A stretch of DNA of 64,000 bases. Origin: Didymella arachidicola. Its lineage: Eukaryota; Ascomycota; Dothideomycetes; Pleosporales; Didymellaceae. The notes beneath the pieces were generated by a model. It did no database searches, was not told the DNA's origin, and worked only from the letters and a program-made list of their open reading frames with translations. The position numbers and the translations under genes were made by a program. Each line of letters begins with the position of its first letter. The stretch's first letter is position 1. The stretch is from NCBI GenBank assembly GCA_016630955.3, contig CM049990.2, forward strand, positions 1,302,001 to 1,366,000. Reading direction: 5' to 3'. Positions 11,566 to 21,031 of this stretch are shown piece by piece.

Positions 11566-12540
11566 CTACGGCGAGGAGGTACTTTCAATGACTTTCAGAT
11601 CCCTCAACTTCCGCAGCTCCCAAGCTTTTTGCTTATACGTCTCCATTTCCTGCTGTGAGAAGTACTTGAACTCCTTCTGTCTTCCGCTCAAGCACTCAGC
11701 AACATCCAACCTCCCAATCTCCCTACCGTCCTGGCACACCACCAGCTCATCCACATGCTCGTACAATATCTGACCATACGTAAACCACTCATAGCTATCG
11801 CTGCTCAACAGACTCCTTACATGCGCTTTCAGGAAGTTGGCCAGGAACGCCGGATCCAGCACATCGGCACCTTCAACGCGCCACCTACGGCCCCCAGCAG
11901 CGCTTACCGGCCGGGGACTGAACCGCTTCGGGTCGATTCCAGGTGGTGTTTGCACATCCACGTGTATCGTCTTCGCAGTGACATGGAGATGCGCGTCGGA
12001 AGTCCCCGTCTCGGCGTTCGTGCCTGCGCGAATGAAGCGTTCTAGGACCGCGTACAGCTGCCACCCCATCGCGGGGCCTGCACCGTCGCCGATCCGCCAT
12101 CCTTTGTAGAAGTCAAAGGGGTAATCTTTGCCTTTGGTGAATGAGCCTGAGATGCGGAAATTGACGTCGACAGTGTTGAATTTGGGGGCGTGGCGGTACG
12201 GGAGTTGTATCCATGTCGGAAGTAGCACTATTTCGTCGGCGATAACGAGATCCATGGAACAGTTTGGAAGCCTATTAATCACTTTCAAATTGGAGATCGT
12301 CTCGTGGCGCATCTGCCTATTAACGAATAGGAGGGATGGTGGCGTGATGGTGGAGTTCAGGGGGTCGTAAAGAACTATGTCGCTCCATGCACGGAGACGG
12401 GGAAGGTTTCTGTAGATTTTCCGGGGCGCTATGAGCTCCTCGAACGAGGCGTCGATGTTGGGTGCTGTAGTAGGGCTTAGAAGGGTGTATATGCAGATCT
12501 GGTCGCGGAGCTCGCGAGGGAGATCAATAAGCGATGGCAT
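11566..12540 (-). CDS. Uncharacterised fungal protein beginning with an F-box-like LPRELRDQI motif (copy 1)
   Basis: This single-exon gene encodes 324 residues. It begins MPSLIDLPRELRDQICIYTL; such LPxELRDxI openings resemble the first helix of F-box-like or 2EXR-type fungal proteins. LLFVNRQMRHETISNL follows at about residues 70-85, then a central FRISGSF block and WQLYAVLERFIRAG. It aligns along its whole length with the next gene (12836-13804), so the two are tandem paralogs. No signal peptide, membrane segment or catalytic motif is visible. A role as a substrate adaptor in ubiquitination is possible only by analogy with the opening motif. I do not know its function. Confidence 0.7.
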   Translation of the reverse strand: MPSLIDLPRELRDQICIYTLLSPTTAPNIDASFEELIAPRKIYRNLPRLRAWSDIVLYDPLNSTITPPSLLFVNRQMRHETISNLKVINRLPNCSMDLVIADEIVLLPTWIQLPYRHAPKFNTVDVNFRISGSFTKGKDYPFDFYKGWRIGDGAGPAMGWQLYAVLERFIRAGTNAETGTSDAHLHVTAKTIHVDVQTPPGIDPKRFSPRPVSAAGGRRWRVEGADVLDPAFLANFLKAHVRSLLSSDSYEWFTYGQILYEHVDELVVCQDGREIGRLDVAECLSGRQKEFKYFSQQEMETYKQKAWELRKLRDLKVIESTSSP

Positions 12541-12835
12541 GTTGGTTGCAGAAACGCTGGATGAAGTTTCGTGTGCTTCTGGTAGCCCTTGCCGAGTACT
12601 GACGAGGACGAGGTTTGGAGTCGAGAGTTAATCGAGTAAACAAATACGAGCAACATCGACCTCGTTGTTGCCTAATCTGTGCAGTCTGGAGCACGGGCTG
12701 CCGTTTTCCGCTCGGAAGGTGCACGGGGCAAGGACTCATCTGTCCATCATGTGCAATGTCATCAGATCGAAGTCATTGAAATTCTTGGTATCCCCAGTTG
12801 ATTATTCGTCGATCAACCATACTTTGCACGACCTG

Positions 12836-13804
12836 CTAGTCAAGACACTTTAGCCCCCGCCCTCTTCTCTTCTGCCACGCAAATGGTTTATACCTCTCCA
12901 AAAATTCAGAATCTTCCAAATCTCTGAGCTTCTCAGCAATGTCCCATCTTTCGAACTCCTTTCCGTCTTGGAACAGAACCAGCTCGTCCAGATGTTCAAA
13001 TAGAATCCGACCGTAGGATAACCAGATACCACTCGCGCTCGTGAGCATGTTCCTCAAAGCATTTGCAACGTAATGCGCAAGATAATCTGGGTCCAGAACC
13101 CGGCCTCGTGTATTGTTGTTGCCACCGAGAGAAAAGTGGCCGCTAATGGGGTGGCCCAGTCTCTCAGGAGATATACCTGGTGGTGTCTGAAAGTCGATCT
13201 TCAAGCACTTGGCCGTGAAGTGCTTGTTTGTGTTCTCATCCCTCACCTCACCCGCAGGCCCCACTTTGATAAAGCGCTCAAGAACCGCATACACTTGGTA
13301 ACTCATGGCTGGGGACCCTTCATTGCCACCTCGAAATCCTTTGTAGCGGGCCCATTTGGTGTAAGGCCCCTTCCTGTTCATCTCGAGATCGAATTCCTTT
13401 CTTGCATCGTAGCTACCAGAGATGCGAAAGGTGACATTAACAGTGTCGAGATTAGTCGTGATGACGGGGACACTGAGCCATGTAGGTAGCAGCAATACCT
13501 CATCGAGGATCACTATGTCCAGGGAACATGAGGGGCGTTTGGCGATGAGTTCTAGGTTCGCAAGCGTCTCCGCATGCAGCTGGCGATTGACGAGTAGTAA
13601 GGAGAGGTTGTTGTTGACGGCCACTCCGGGTAGGTAGAGAACGACCTTGCACTTGGCTTCAAGTCTCGGCTTTTCGTATTGAACTCGTCCTCTGATTAGA
13701 TCTTCGAACGAACCTGTGATATCAGGCCGCTCGATTTCTGCGGTCAGGACCCAGATGCAGATCTGGTCGCGGAGCTCCCGAGGCAGCTTCGTAAGAGATG
13801 ACAT
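12836..13804 (-). CDS. Uncharacterised fungal protein, tandem paralog (copy 2)
   Basis: This single-exon gene encodes 322 residues. It begins MSSLTKLPRELRDQICIWVL and shares with copy 1 the blocks SLLLVNRQLHAETLANLEL, DEVLLLPTWLSVP, VTFRISGSY and YQVYAVLERFIKVG, plus the C-terminal GRILFEHLDELVLFQDGKE. Divergence is large in the loops, so the duplication is not recent. The 295 bp between the copies shows no further coding frame. Function is unknown; the same F-box-like analogy applies as for copy 1. It lies next to the disrupted permease. Confidence 0.7.
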   Translation of the reverse strand: MSSLTKLPRELRDQICIWVLTAEIERPDITGSFEDLIRGRVQYEKPRLEAKCKVVLYLPGVAVNNNLSLLLVNRQLHAETLANLELIAKRPSCSLDIVILDEVLLLPTWLSVPVITTNLDTVNVTFRISGSYDARKEFDLEMNRKGPYTKWARYKGFRGGNEGSPAMSYQVYAVLERFIKVGPAGEVRDENTNKHFTAKCLKIDFQTPPGISPERLGHPISGHFSLGGNNNTRGRVLDPDYLAHYVANALRNMLTSASGIWLSYGRILFEHLDELVLFQDGKEFERWDIAEKLRDLEDSEFLERYKPFAWQKRRGRGLKCLD

Positions 13805-14151
13805 GTCGAGATCGAGTGCGGGTTTATCTGCGACCTTTCGTTAGTATAAGACCATGGAGGTGCAGGATTGTCTTAGAACTTACAATTTAAGGAGTATTCC
13901 GCGCAGGTATATACTTTAGGTGTTGCCATGCGACGCTAAAGTGAGAGCTAGATTTCAATCCTGGGAGGTCTCTGATGTAAGCTAGGCTGTAGACGCGAGG
14001 GGTTGGCTGCTGCCTAAATACTTCGGTTACATATGTACGAAATACTCGGATCCCGTGAGACGAATTGAGCGTCAATATCTCTTATCAGGGAAGTGCCCGT
14101 TTTGAATTTGGACTGAACATGAGAAGCACGTTTTACAAGGCTATACAAAAA
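13805..14151. other. Intergenic, nothing recognised
   Basis: This stretch runs from the start of paralog 2 to the stop of the permease remnant. It should contain the paralog 2 promoter. I see no repeat or RNA gene in it. Confidence 0.4.
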
Positions 14152-14646
14152 TCAAAAGCCACGCGCCTCGCGATCCACAACGGGCACTTCGAACTTCCTC
14201 CGTCCAAACACCACATAGTAGATACCACCAAGTATCACCCACCCACCCATAACCACTGTCGAGTAATTCATGTTCTGCGCCGTCACCGGCATGGGAGTCG
14301 GAAACGTCGAGAACACGATGCACAGTACCAACCATGCGCACGATAGCAAGTTCAGACCCAAACCCAATGACTTTGGCATCCTAAAAAATCCATATTCATG
14401 CTTCGCGAGATTCGGCCGGCCGTAAATCATGAAGTACACGATCGGAATCAGGTACGAAGTGTACAATCCGAGGATTGCCATAGACAGGACTGCGTTGAAG
14501 GCGGCGCTGTTGCCAAGATAGATGAACCCTAACAACATCTGGAGGATTGTTATAAGTATGACGGCACGCAATGGAATGTGAGGGGCGTGGTTGACGTGTC
14601 CGAAGTAGCGATCGAACGGCGTTGCTTTACAGTGTCCGTGCCCGTA

Positions 14647-16788
14647 CCGTGTCCGTGCACTCAACGCGCGTGTTCAGTCAACGCGCGGCTTTGCACCCCA
14701 ACAAGTACCTGCAAAACTAATGCTATAGAGCCACACACAAAGGCAACCATCACAAGAGTTTCTAGTAGAATACTCTGGATACCTATGCGAAAATCCTATT
14801 CTATCTATATTTGCGCGGAAGCCTGATGTTGCGGCCTCTTGTGGACTGTTTGGGCGGAGATGGGGAGCGTACGGCGGCGGCTGCACCGCCTACATCACTC
14901 ATAGCACCACGATTCTGCTTCTTTCTTGGTGCTGCTTCCTGCGGAGCCTTTCGCTTGCCTCTAGCGGGCTTTTGTATAGCTTTTCGAGAGTCGCGAGCTG
15001 CCTTGTCCCGTTCTCTTTGAGCCTTGCGTCTGGCAACTTCTTTGGCCTTCTCAGCCTTGAGCCAGTCACGCTCGTCCTTCTCCCTTTCTCGTTGCTTCCG
15101 TTTATCCTCCTTATCTTTCTCCCTAAGAAGCTTTTGTGTATGCTGTAGCTCACGTCTAGTAACTTTCGCAGCTTCTAACTCCTCCTCATAGCGTTGCTGT
15201 GCTTCCCATCGTGCATCTGCCTCCCGCTTTGATGAAGGAGACCACCACTTCGCGCCACCATGCCACTCTATATCGCGAGCCATTAGCGGCAGAGCCCGCT
15301 GCTTATCCTTCACCCTCTCTTTCTCCGTTAGAATCTCTTTTGCGCCGTTGAGCTCGTACCTAAGCAGCGCATTCTGCACTGAGAGGTGATGGATGTACTG
15401 CTCTAGCGCCTCTCTAGCTACACGATCATTATCCTTTGTTGCGGACCGAAGCAGCGACTTTGCTTTTAGCCAAGACGGCTCTCCAGTGCTAGGATCAAGT
15501 ACTTGCTGCTCAGGCGTTGCTGGCTGTTCTGGGGTTGCTGTTTTGAACCTATCAAGGATAACGTTGGCGTTGGGTGGATGTATGCCGGTGGCGGAGAACG
15601 CCTTAACTATCAGCTGTTCGGTGAAGGTAGACGTCCAGGCCTTCCAGAACAAAGAGAAAAAATCGCTTTTCTTTGTTGGCGTCCATCCCTGGGTCTTCTG
15701 AGTGCGAAGATCAAGCTCATTGGCGTAGTTTTGAGCCAGAGGCTTGAAGCAGACTACGTCAAGTGGCTGCAGTGTGTGGGTGGCATGTGGGGGAAAGATC
15801 ATCAGGAGAATCTTGTTGTTGTCGCAGTAGGTGATGAATTCTCTCGTTACATGGCTGCCGTGGCCGTCAATATTAAGCAACCTCCACTTTCTTCTGTTCT
15901 TAGGCTTAGTATAGCGATCGAACACTTGCTTAAGCCAGGTCAATCCAAGGTCGTTGTTTGTCCAGCCATTAGGTGATGTAGTGAAGTGGACAGAATGCTG
16001 GTTTGGGTCTATTTCATGGACCCAGCTTGCCTGTACAGCTCTTCCAGTTGCGGCGTAGATGATGCCTGGCGGAAGAGCTGTACCATCGGCAGATATGCAA
16101 GCCAGAAGCGTCACCTACTTACGATTGCCATCGTGGAGTGACTGCCTGTACTGCTTCTTGCTGTAGAGTGTCTTATCAAAGATCCTTTTAGACCTTCCCG
16201 TCACCCCAATGGCAAAGCCCTTCTCATCCATATTGTATGTTTGCTCAGGCTCTAGCTTATACTCCGCCATTTTATCGTGCAGAAGCTTAAAGTATAAGCG
16301 GTACTTGTCACCAGAATCAGCCTTGTGGCGGCTGCACTCTATAGGGGTTGTCCAGGCTGAAAGAAGCGTATCTTTGTTGCGGCTGAGGAAGCGGGTAACC
16401 CAGCTATCGCCAGGCTCTTTTCCAAGTATTGGGGTTGCAAAATTCTTAATCATTTGCCTTGTAGGCATAAGGTGTCGTTCTGTGAGTCCTCTGATATACT
16501 GCACAAGTTCTGCCTCGTTACGTGGATGCATGGCGCGCCGATTGAGTCCCTCGTCGGCTCGCGACGCATGAACGCCCTGATCTCTTCGCGACAGTGTAGA
16601 GCGCCACACCTTGTGTTTTTCGGCCAGCTTCGTGTACGAAGTATTCTTGTCTGAACCTGCTGCGTCTAAATCTGCAAGGGCAGCTTTAACTGACATGGTG
16701 GCGTTGAGTTATGGGGGCTGCAGAATGAAGATGGTATTTTGGTGCAGTGCGCGTTGACTGAACACGCGCGTTGAGTGCACGGACACGG
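14647..16788 (-). mobile_element. Pogo-like transposon A, nested inside B
   Basis: It is 2142 bp, flanked by TA at 14645-14646 and 16789-16790. Perfect 40-bp terminal inverted repeats lie at 14647-14686 and 16749-16788, starting CCGTGTCCGTGCAC. Each contains TCAACGCGC twice, 17 bp apart. The perfect match of the repeats suggests a fairly recent insertion, later than B. Confidence 0.95.
14801..16696 (-). pseudogene. Transposase of element A, one nonsense codon
   Basis: One continuous frame of 631 codons is broken only by TAG at 16115-16117, in GNRK-stop-VTLLAC. The sister elements have tryptophan there (GNREWITLL in B). The order is an N-terminal helix-turn-helix region (residues about 1-60), a CENP-B-like DNA-binding region (to about 130), then a DDE catalytic core. 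The catalytic aspartates lie in MDEKGFAIG, NIDGHGSHVT and HTLQPLDVVCF. The C-terminal third is a long Lys/Arg/Glu-rich coiled coil ending TRGRNIRLPRKYR. The protein would cut and paste the element at TA sites. With the stop it is probably inactive, though a single reversion or read-through would restore length. Confidence 0.9.
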
Positions 16789-16923
16789 TAACGCGCGTGC
16801 ATCGTAACGCGCACCAACCACCTAAATGTGAGCCTCCAAAAATGAAGCTATTGAGCTACACACAATTGCTATCTTAACTAGATTTTTTAGCAGAGTGTTC
16901 TATAGGCCTATGCGACACTGATC

Positions 16924-18810
16924 CTAACGATACTTGTATGGTAGCTTAACGTTGCGGCCTCGTGTGGTAGTCTTAAGTGGAGGTGCTGGTTGAGGACTTG
17001 GTGCAGGCACCTCACGAACACTACCTGCAGCACTACGCCTCTGCTTCTTTTTTGGTGCTGCAGCTTGTGAGGCCTTACGCTTGCCTCTTTGGGATAATTG
17101 TATAGCTTTTGCCTGATCATTCTGTGCCTTCTTGAGTGTCCGTGCCTCTTTCCGTGCGTCGATTTCTGCTCGCTCTCTGGCATGCCTCTCATCCCGCTCC
17201 TTCTTCTCTCTTGCTCGCTTCTCCACCTTCTCTGCCTCAAGCTTCTGCTTGAGCAAGCGAGTAGACTCACGGAGCTCAGCTGCGTCTGCTTTTCTAATCT
17301 CTTCTGCCTTCTCTACGTCATCGGCTTCGTCTAGGAGCTGCTGGCCTCGATTGACACGTGAAGGAGACCACCACTCAGTCTCTGCCTCCCATGACTGCCT
17401 CCGATGGACTGGGAGAGGCCTCTTCTTCTTAGTGCCTCTCTTCTCGTGATATAGAGCATGTTGTAGCTTCAAATTTTCCATCTCAAGAAGCTGATTTTGG
17501 ATAGAGAGGTGGTGCAAGGTATCCTTCACTACTACAGCATCTTCTGAGTATCTATCGCCAACGGCAGCAGATAGATGGGCATCAACTGCCTGCCAATCCT
17601 TGCCTGCATATACTGGAACAGGCACAGCTGGTTTAGGTGAAGGTCCATACTTCTTCTTGAACCTTTTGAGTACCATCTCTGGGTCAAACGGTATCAACCC
17701 AGTATGCTTGAAGGCGCTCTCAATGAGCTGTTTGGTGAAGGTTTTCACCCAGGCAGACCAGAAGAGGCGGAAGAAGTCACCCTTCTTGATTGGGATGAGG
17801 CCTAAGGTATCTTGTAGATGATCTGCGAGCACCTGGGAGTAGTTTTCAGCCAGAGGACTGAAGCATACTACATTAAGTGGTTGAAGAGTATGAGTACTGT
17901 GAGGTGGGTACACAGCTATCATGATTCGATTGCGATCACAGTAGGCAATAAAAGCTGTCGTCAGGTGACTCCCATGGCCATCCAGAATGAGTAGACGGTG
18001 CTTCCTTCCTGCCTTCTCCTTGGTGTAGCGATCAAACACCTGCTCAATCCAACCTAGTGCTACATCGTCGTTCGTCCACCCAGTAGGAGAGACTGCAACG
18101 AAGGCTGAGTGTGTTTTGGCATCCATCTCATCTACCCAAGTACTCTGAATGTTCTGAGATTCAGCGGCATAGATGAGGCCTGGTGGAAGGACGCTCCCAT
18201 CCCCACATATACACGAGAGCAGGGTAATCCACTCTCGATTGCCATCTTGAATAGCTTGCTGAGTCTGATTTTGCTCATATAGAGGCCTATTAAACACCTG
18301 TTTTGACTTAGAGAGCGTCCTAATAGCGAAGCCCTTCTTATCTATATTGTATGTTTGACCAGGTTCTATACTATACTGGGCCATCTTCTTCTCCATAAGG
18401 CTGAAGTAGCCCTTATATTTCTTACAGGAATCGGCTTTGTGGCGATTAGAGTCCATAGCAGTAACCTATTGAGTGATAAGCTGGTCTTGGTGACGCTTAA
18501 GGAAGCTGGTGACCCATAACTCTGAGACGCTTGTTCGGCCGATCTCCTCTGCAAACCCCTTGATTATTAATCTTGTAGGTGGCAGATGACATACTGTAAG
18601 ACCTTCTATGTATCTTATAAGGCCTGCCTCTTGATGTGGAGTGAGTAGTTGTTGTGTAAAGGCCTTGGCTTCACGGGACGTGCTTTTGCCTTGGTGTCTG
18701 CGCGTTAAAGTTGACCTTGTAACACCATGTTTTTCAGCTAAAGCTGTATACGAGATAGGTTTATTAGGATCAGCTGCGCGTAATTCTGCAAGGCCTTCCT
18801 CTAGTGACAT
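16924..18810 (-). pseudogene. Transposase of element B, one nonsense codon
   Basis: A frame of 628 codons starts MSLEEGLAELRAA and has one stop, TAG at 18466-18468, in LITQ-stop-VTAMDSNRHKADS. Elements A and D have tryptophan at that place (LLSAWTTPIE, LITAWSTPIE). Catalytic aspartates are in NIDKKGFAIRT, LILDGHGSHLT and HTLQPLNVVCFSPL. The third block therefore reads LN rather than LD, a replacement of an expected catalytic aspartate, besides the nonsense codon. The C-terminus is a charged coiled coil ending TTRGRNVKLPYKYR. An upstream in-frame ATG at 18837 would add nine residues; I prefer 18810 by alignment with A and D. Confidence 0.9.
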
Positions 18811-18903
18811 TGTGGCGTGGAGATATTGGGGGTGCAAGATGGGATGGAAAAGCGGTTGGGGTGCGCGTTACGCTGCACGCGCGTTACGGGCACGGACACT
18901 GTA

Positions 18904-21029
18904 CCGTGCCGGACGGCGAAGCGATCAGGACGGCGAAACGATCGCTCCGCCCCACCAAAACCACCACAAAGATAAGGCTGTAGAGCCGCACCAAATGGCT
19001 ATTATAGCGAGATCTTTTAGTAGAGTATTCTAGACGTTATATAATATATTAATAACTACTTATATTTTAATAGCAGTTTAATGTTGCGGCCGCGTCGCGA
19101 TTAAATAGGTGGTGGGCCTGTAACGCAATTAAATAACTGATTACCATAACTATCACCACTAACGATTGTTTTTTTGTGTGTAGGCCTTGTACAGGTTTTG
19201 AAGTCCTTCTTCTTCTTACTCTTTTTGAAATTTTTGGAAACTTGTTGAAGTCGTTTTGCTGCTTTGCGGGCTGCTTGGCGAGCAGCTCGCTCAGCGGCTT
19301 CGATAGCCCTCTGCTTCTCCCTTAGCAGCTTCGCCTCTGCTCGCGCGCGACGCCTCGCATCAATCTCCCGCGCTTTGATCAGCTTTGACTCCTCTCGAGC
19401 TTGGATCGCCATAGCTTTTTGTTGTTGTAATAGCTCTTGATCGCGCTTCTTCTGCTCGTGGAGGCTGCGAGCTTCTCGCACCTTCCGCGGCGACCAGAAA
19501 TCAGCTCCACCATGATAATCTTCGGATTGCTCAAGTACTCCAGGCTGCGATCGCTGCTTACGCTGTCGCTCATTAATCAGAGCTTCTCGCAGCTTCTCAT
19601 TCTCTCGCTCAACCAGCTTAGATCGGGTAGATAGCTTCATGATACTTCGATTAAGCTGCGAGATCTTCCTGCTCTCTTTGTGGTTGACAGCGCAATCAAT
19701 CAGCCGCCTGATCTTTCTCCAATCAGATGCGCTGAGGTTAGACGACTCGCTATCGCTCTCAGTAGCAGCAGTTCTGAACTTTTGGAGTATTACTTCTGGA
19801 TTAAATGGCGATATGCCTGTGACTTCAAAGGCCCGGAGGACAGTAGATTCCCTGAAAGAGGCCTCCCACGCTCTCCAGAACAGCGGGAAGAAGTGGCTTT
19901 TGGTGATAGGTAGCAGCCCTTGGCACTGATCCATGAAGCTCGATAGCTCATTGCAGTACGCAGTCGATAGAGGCTTGAACAGGGCAACGTCAAGAGGTTG
20001 CAGCGTATGGGTCGCGTGAGGCGGAAATATCGCTAGCAGGATCTTATTCTGATCGCAGTAGTCGATAAAGTCCATCGTGAGGTGAGATTAATGGCTATCC
20101 GTGAACAGTAATCGGTAAGACAATCGAGCTTTTGCTTTGGTGGCAGGATCAAATACCTGTTTAAGCCACTGAAGCCCGATATCGTTGTTTGACTAGCCAG
20201 AGGGAGATGAGATTATCCGGGTGCGATGGATGTTTGGATCGAAGCCTTGCAACCACGAGTTCTGGATGGATCCTGATTGACCTTGGTAGATTAGGCTTGG
20301 ATCAAGATGAGATCCATCGGCGCAAATACAAGCAATTAGAGTAATCCAGTCTCGGTTGCCGTCTTAGATCAAAGATCTTCTAATTCCGGATTCTAGAGAG
20401 GCTCTAGAGAAGATCCGCTTTGATCGCGATTAGACTCTGATCATAAAGCCCTTCTCATCTATATTGTAGGTATGGCGCGGCTCGACTTTGTATTGGTCAA
20501 GTTTATCGCGCAAAAGCTTAAAGTAGAGCTTGTACTTGAGTTCTGAATCAGCTCTGTAGCGATTGCGATCTATCGTGGTAACCAGTTTTGGTTTGAGAAG
20601 GTCTGGATAGCGCTGAACAAAGCGATCAACCCAGTGGTAACCAAGCTCTTTCTGGGCAAGCTGTGAAGCAAGCCTTCGTACCATATCTCTACTTGGTGGT
20701 AGCCCTTGCTTGCTAATGCGATCGATATACTCTATAAGCTCTTTTTCCTGTTGTGGGTGGAGAGCTTGCTGGTTCTGATAGCGGATAGCGCGCGAGGTGG
20801 TAAGACCTTGATGCCGCCGCGCGAGCGTTATGCGGTTAACACCAAACCTTTTAGCGATCTGCGTGTATACAAGTTTTTCTCCAGGCTCTAAAGCTTCTAT
20901 GGCTGCAAGCGCAGCATCGATAGGCTCCATTTAGGGTGATCGCGACGTGGTAAAGTTAGTGGCGGTGGTGGTGGTTGGTGGGGCGGGGCGATCGTTTCGC
21001 CGTCCTGATCGCTTCGCCGTCCGGCACGG
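18904..21029 (-). mobile_element. Pogo-like transposon C, between B and D
   Basis: It is 2126 bp, flanked by TA at 18902-18903 and 21030-21031. Terminal inverted repeats of about 54 bp lie at 18904-18957 and 20976-21029, with one mismatch, starting CCGTGCCGGACGG. Each holds GGACGGCGAA twice, 17 bp apart. The left TA is shared with the end of B and the right TA with the start of D, so B, C and D touch with only TA between them. Confidence 0.94.
19056..20930 (-). pseudogene. Transposase of element C, five nonsense codons
   Basis: One frame of 625 codons has no indel but five in-frame stops: TAA at 20430-20432, 20364-20366, 20088-20090 and 19101-19103, and TAG at 20193-20195. The TAG replaces the tryptophan of the SPxGWTNND block, and one TAA replaces the glutamine seen in B before DGNREW. 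DEKGFMIRV and HTLQPLDVALFKPL carry two catalytic aspartates. The middle one survives in DSH although the following glycine codon is a stop. The original end is RRGRNIKLLLKYK, beyond the last nonsense codon. It is the most decayed of the four transposases and cannot be functional. Confidence 0.88.
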
Positions 21030-21031
21030 TA

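Larger units (their letters stand above)
14630..18901 (-). mobile_element. Pogo-like transposon B, with element A inserted in its left terminal repeat
   Basis: Flanking TA dinucleotides are at 14628-14629 and 18902-18903. The right terminal repeat is 18860-18901. The left one is split: 14630-14644 plus the TA, then 16791-16815 after element A. Rejoined, the two repeats match at 41 of 42 positions. Each end begins CAGTGTCCGTGCCCG and holds the sub-repeat CGTAACGCGC twice, 16 bp apart. Element A sits in the TA of the first sub-repeat. Without A the element is about 2.13 kb. Confidence 0.92.
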
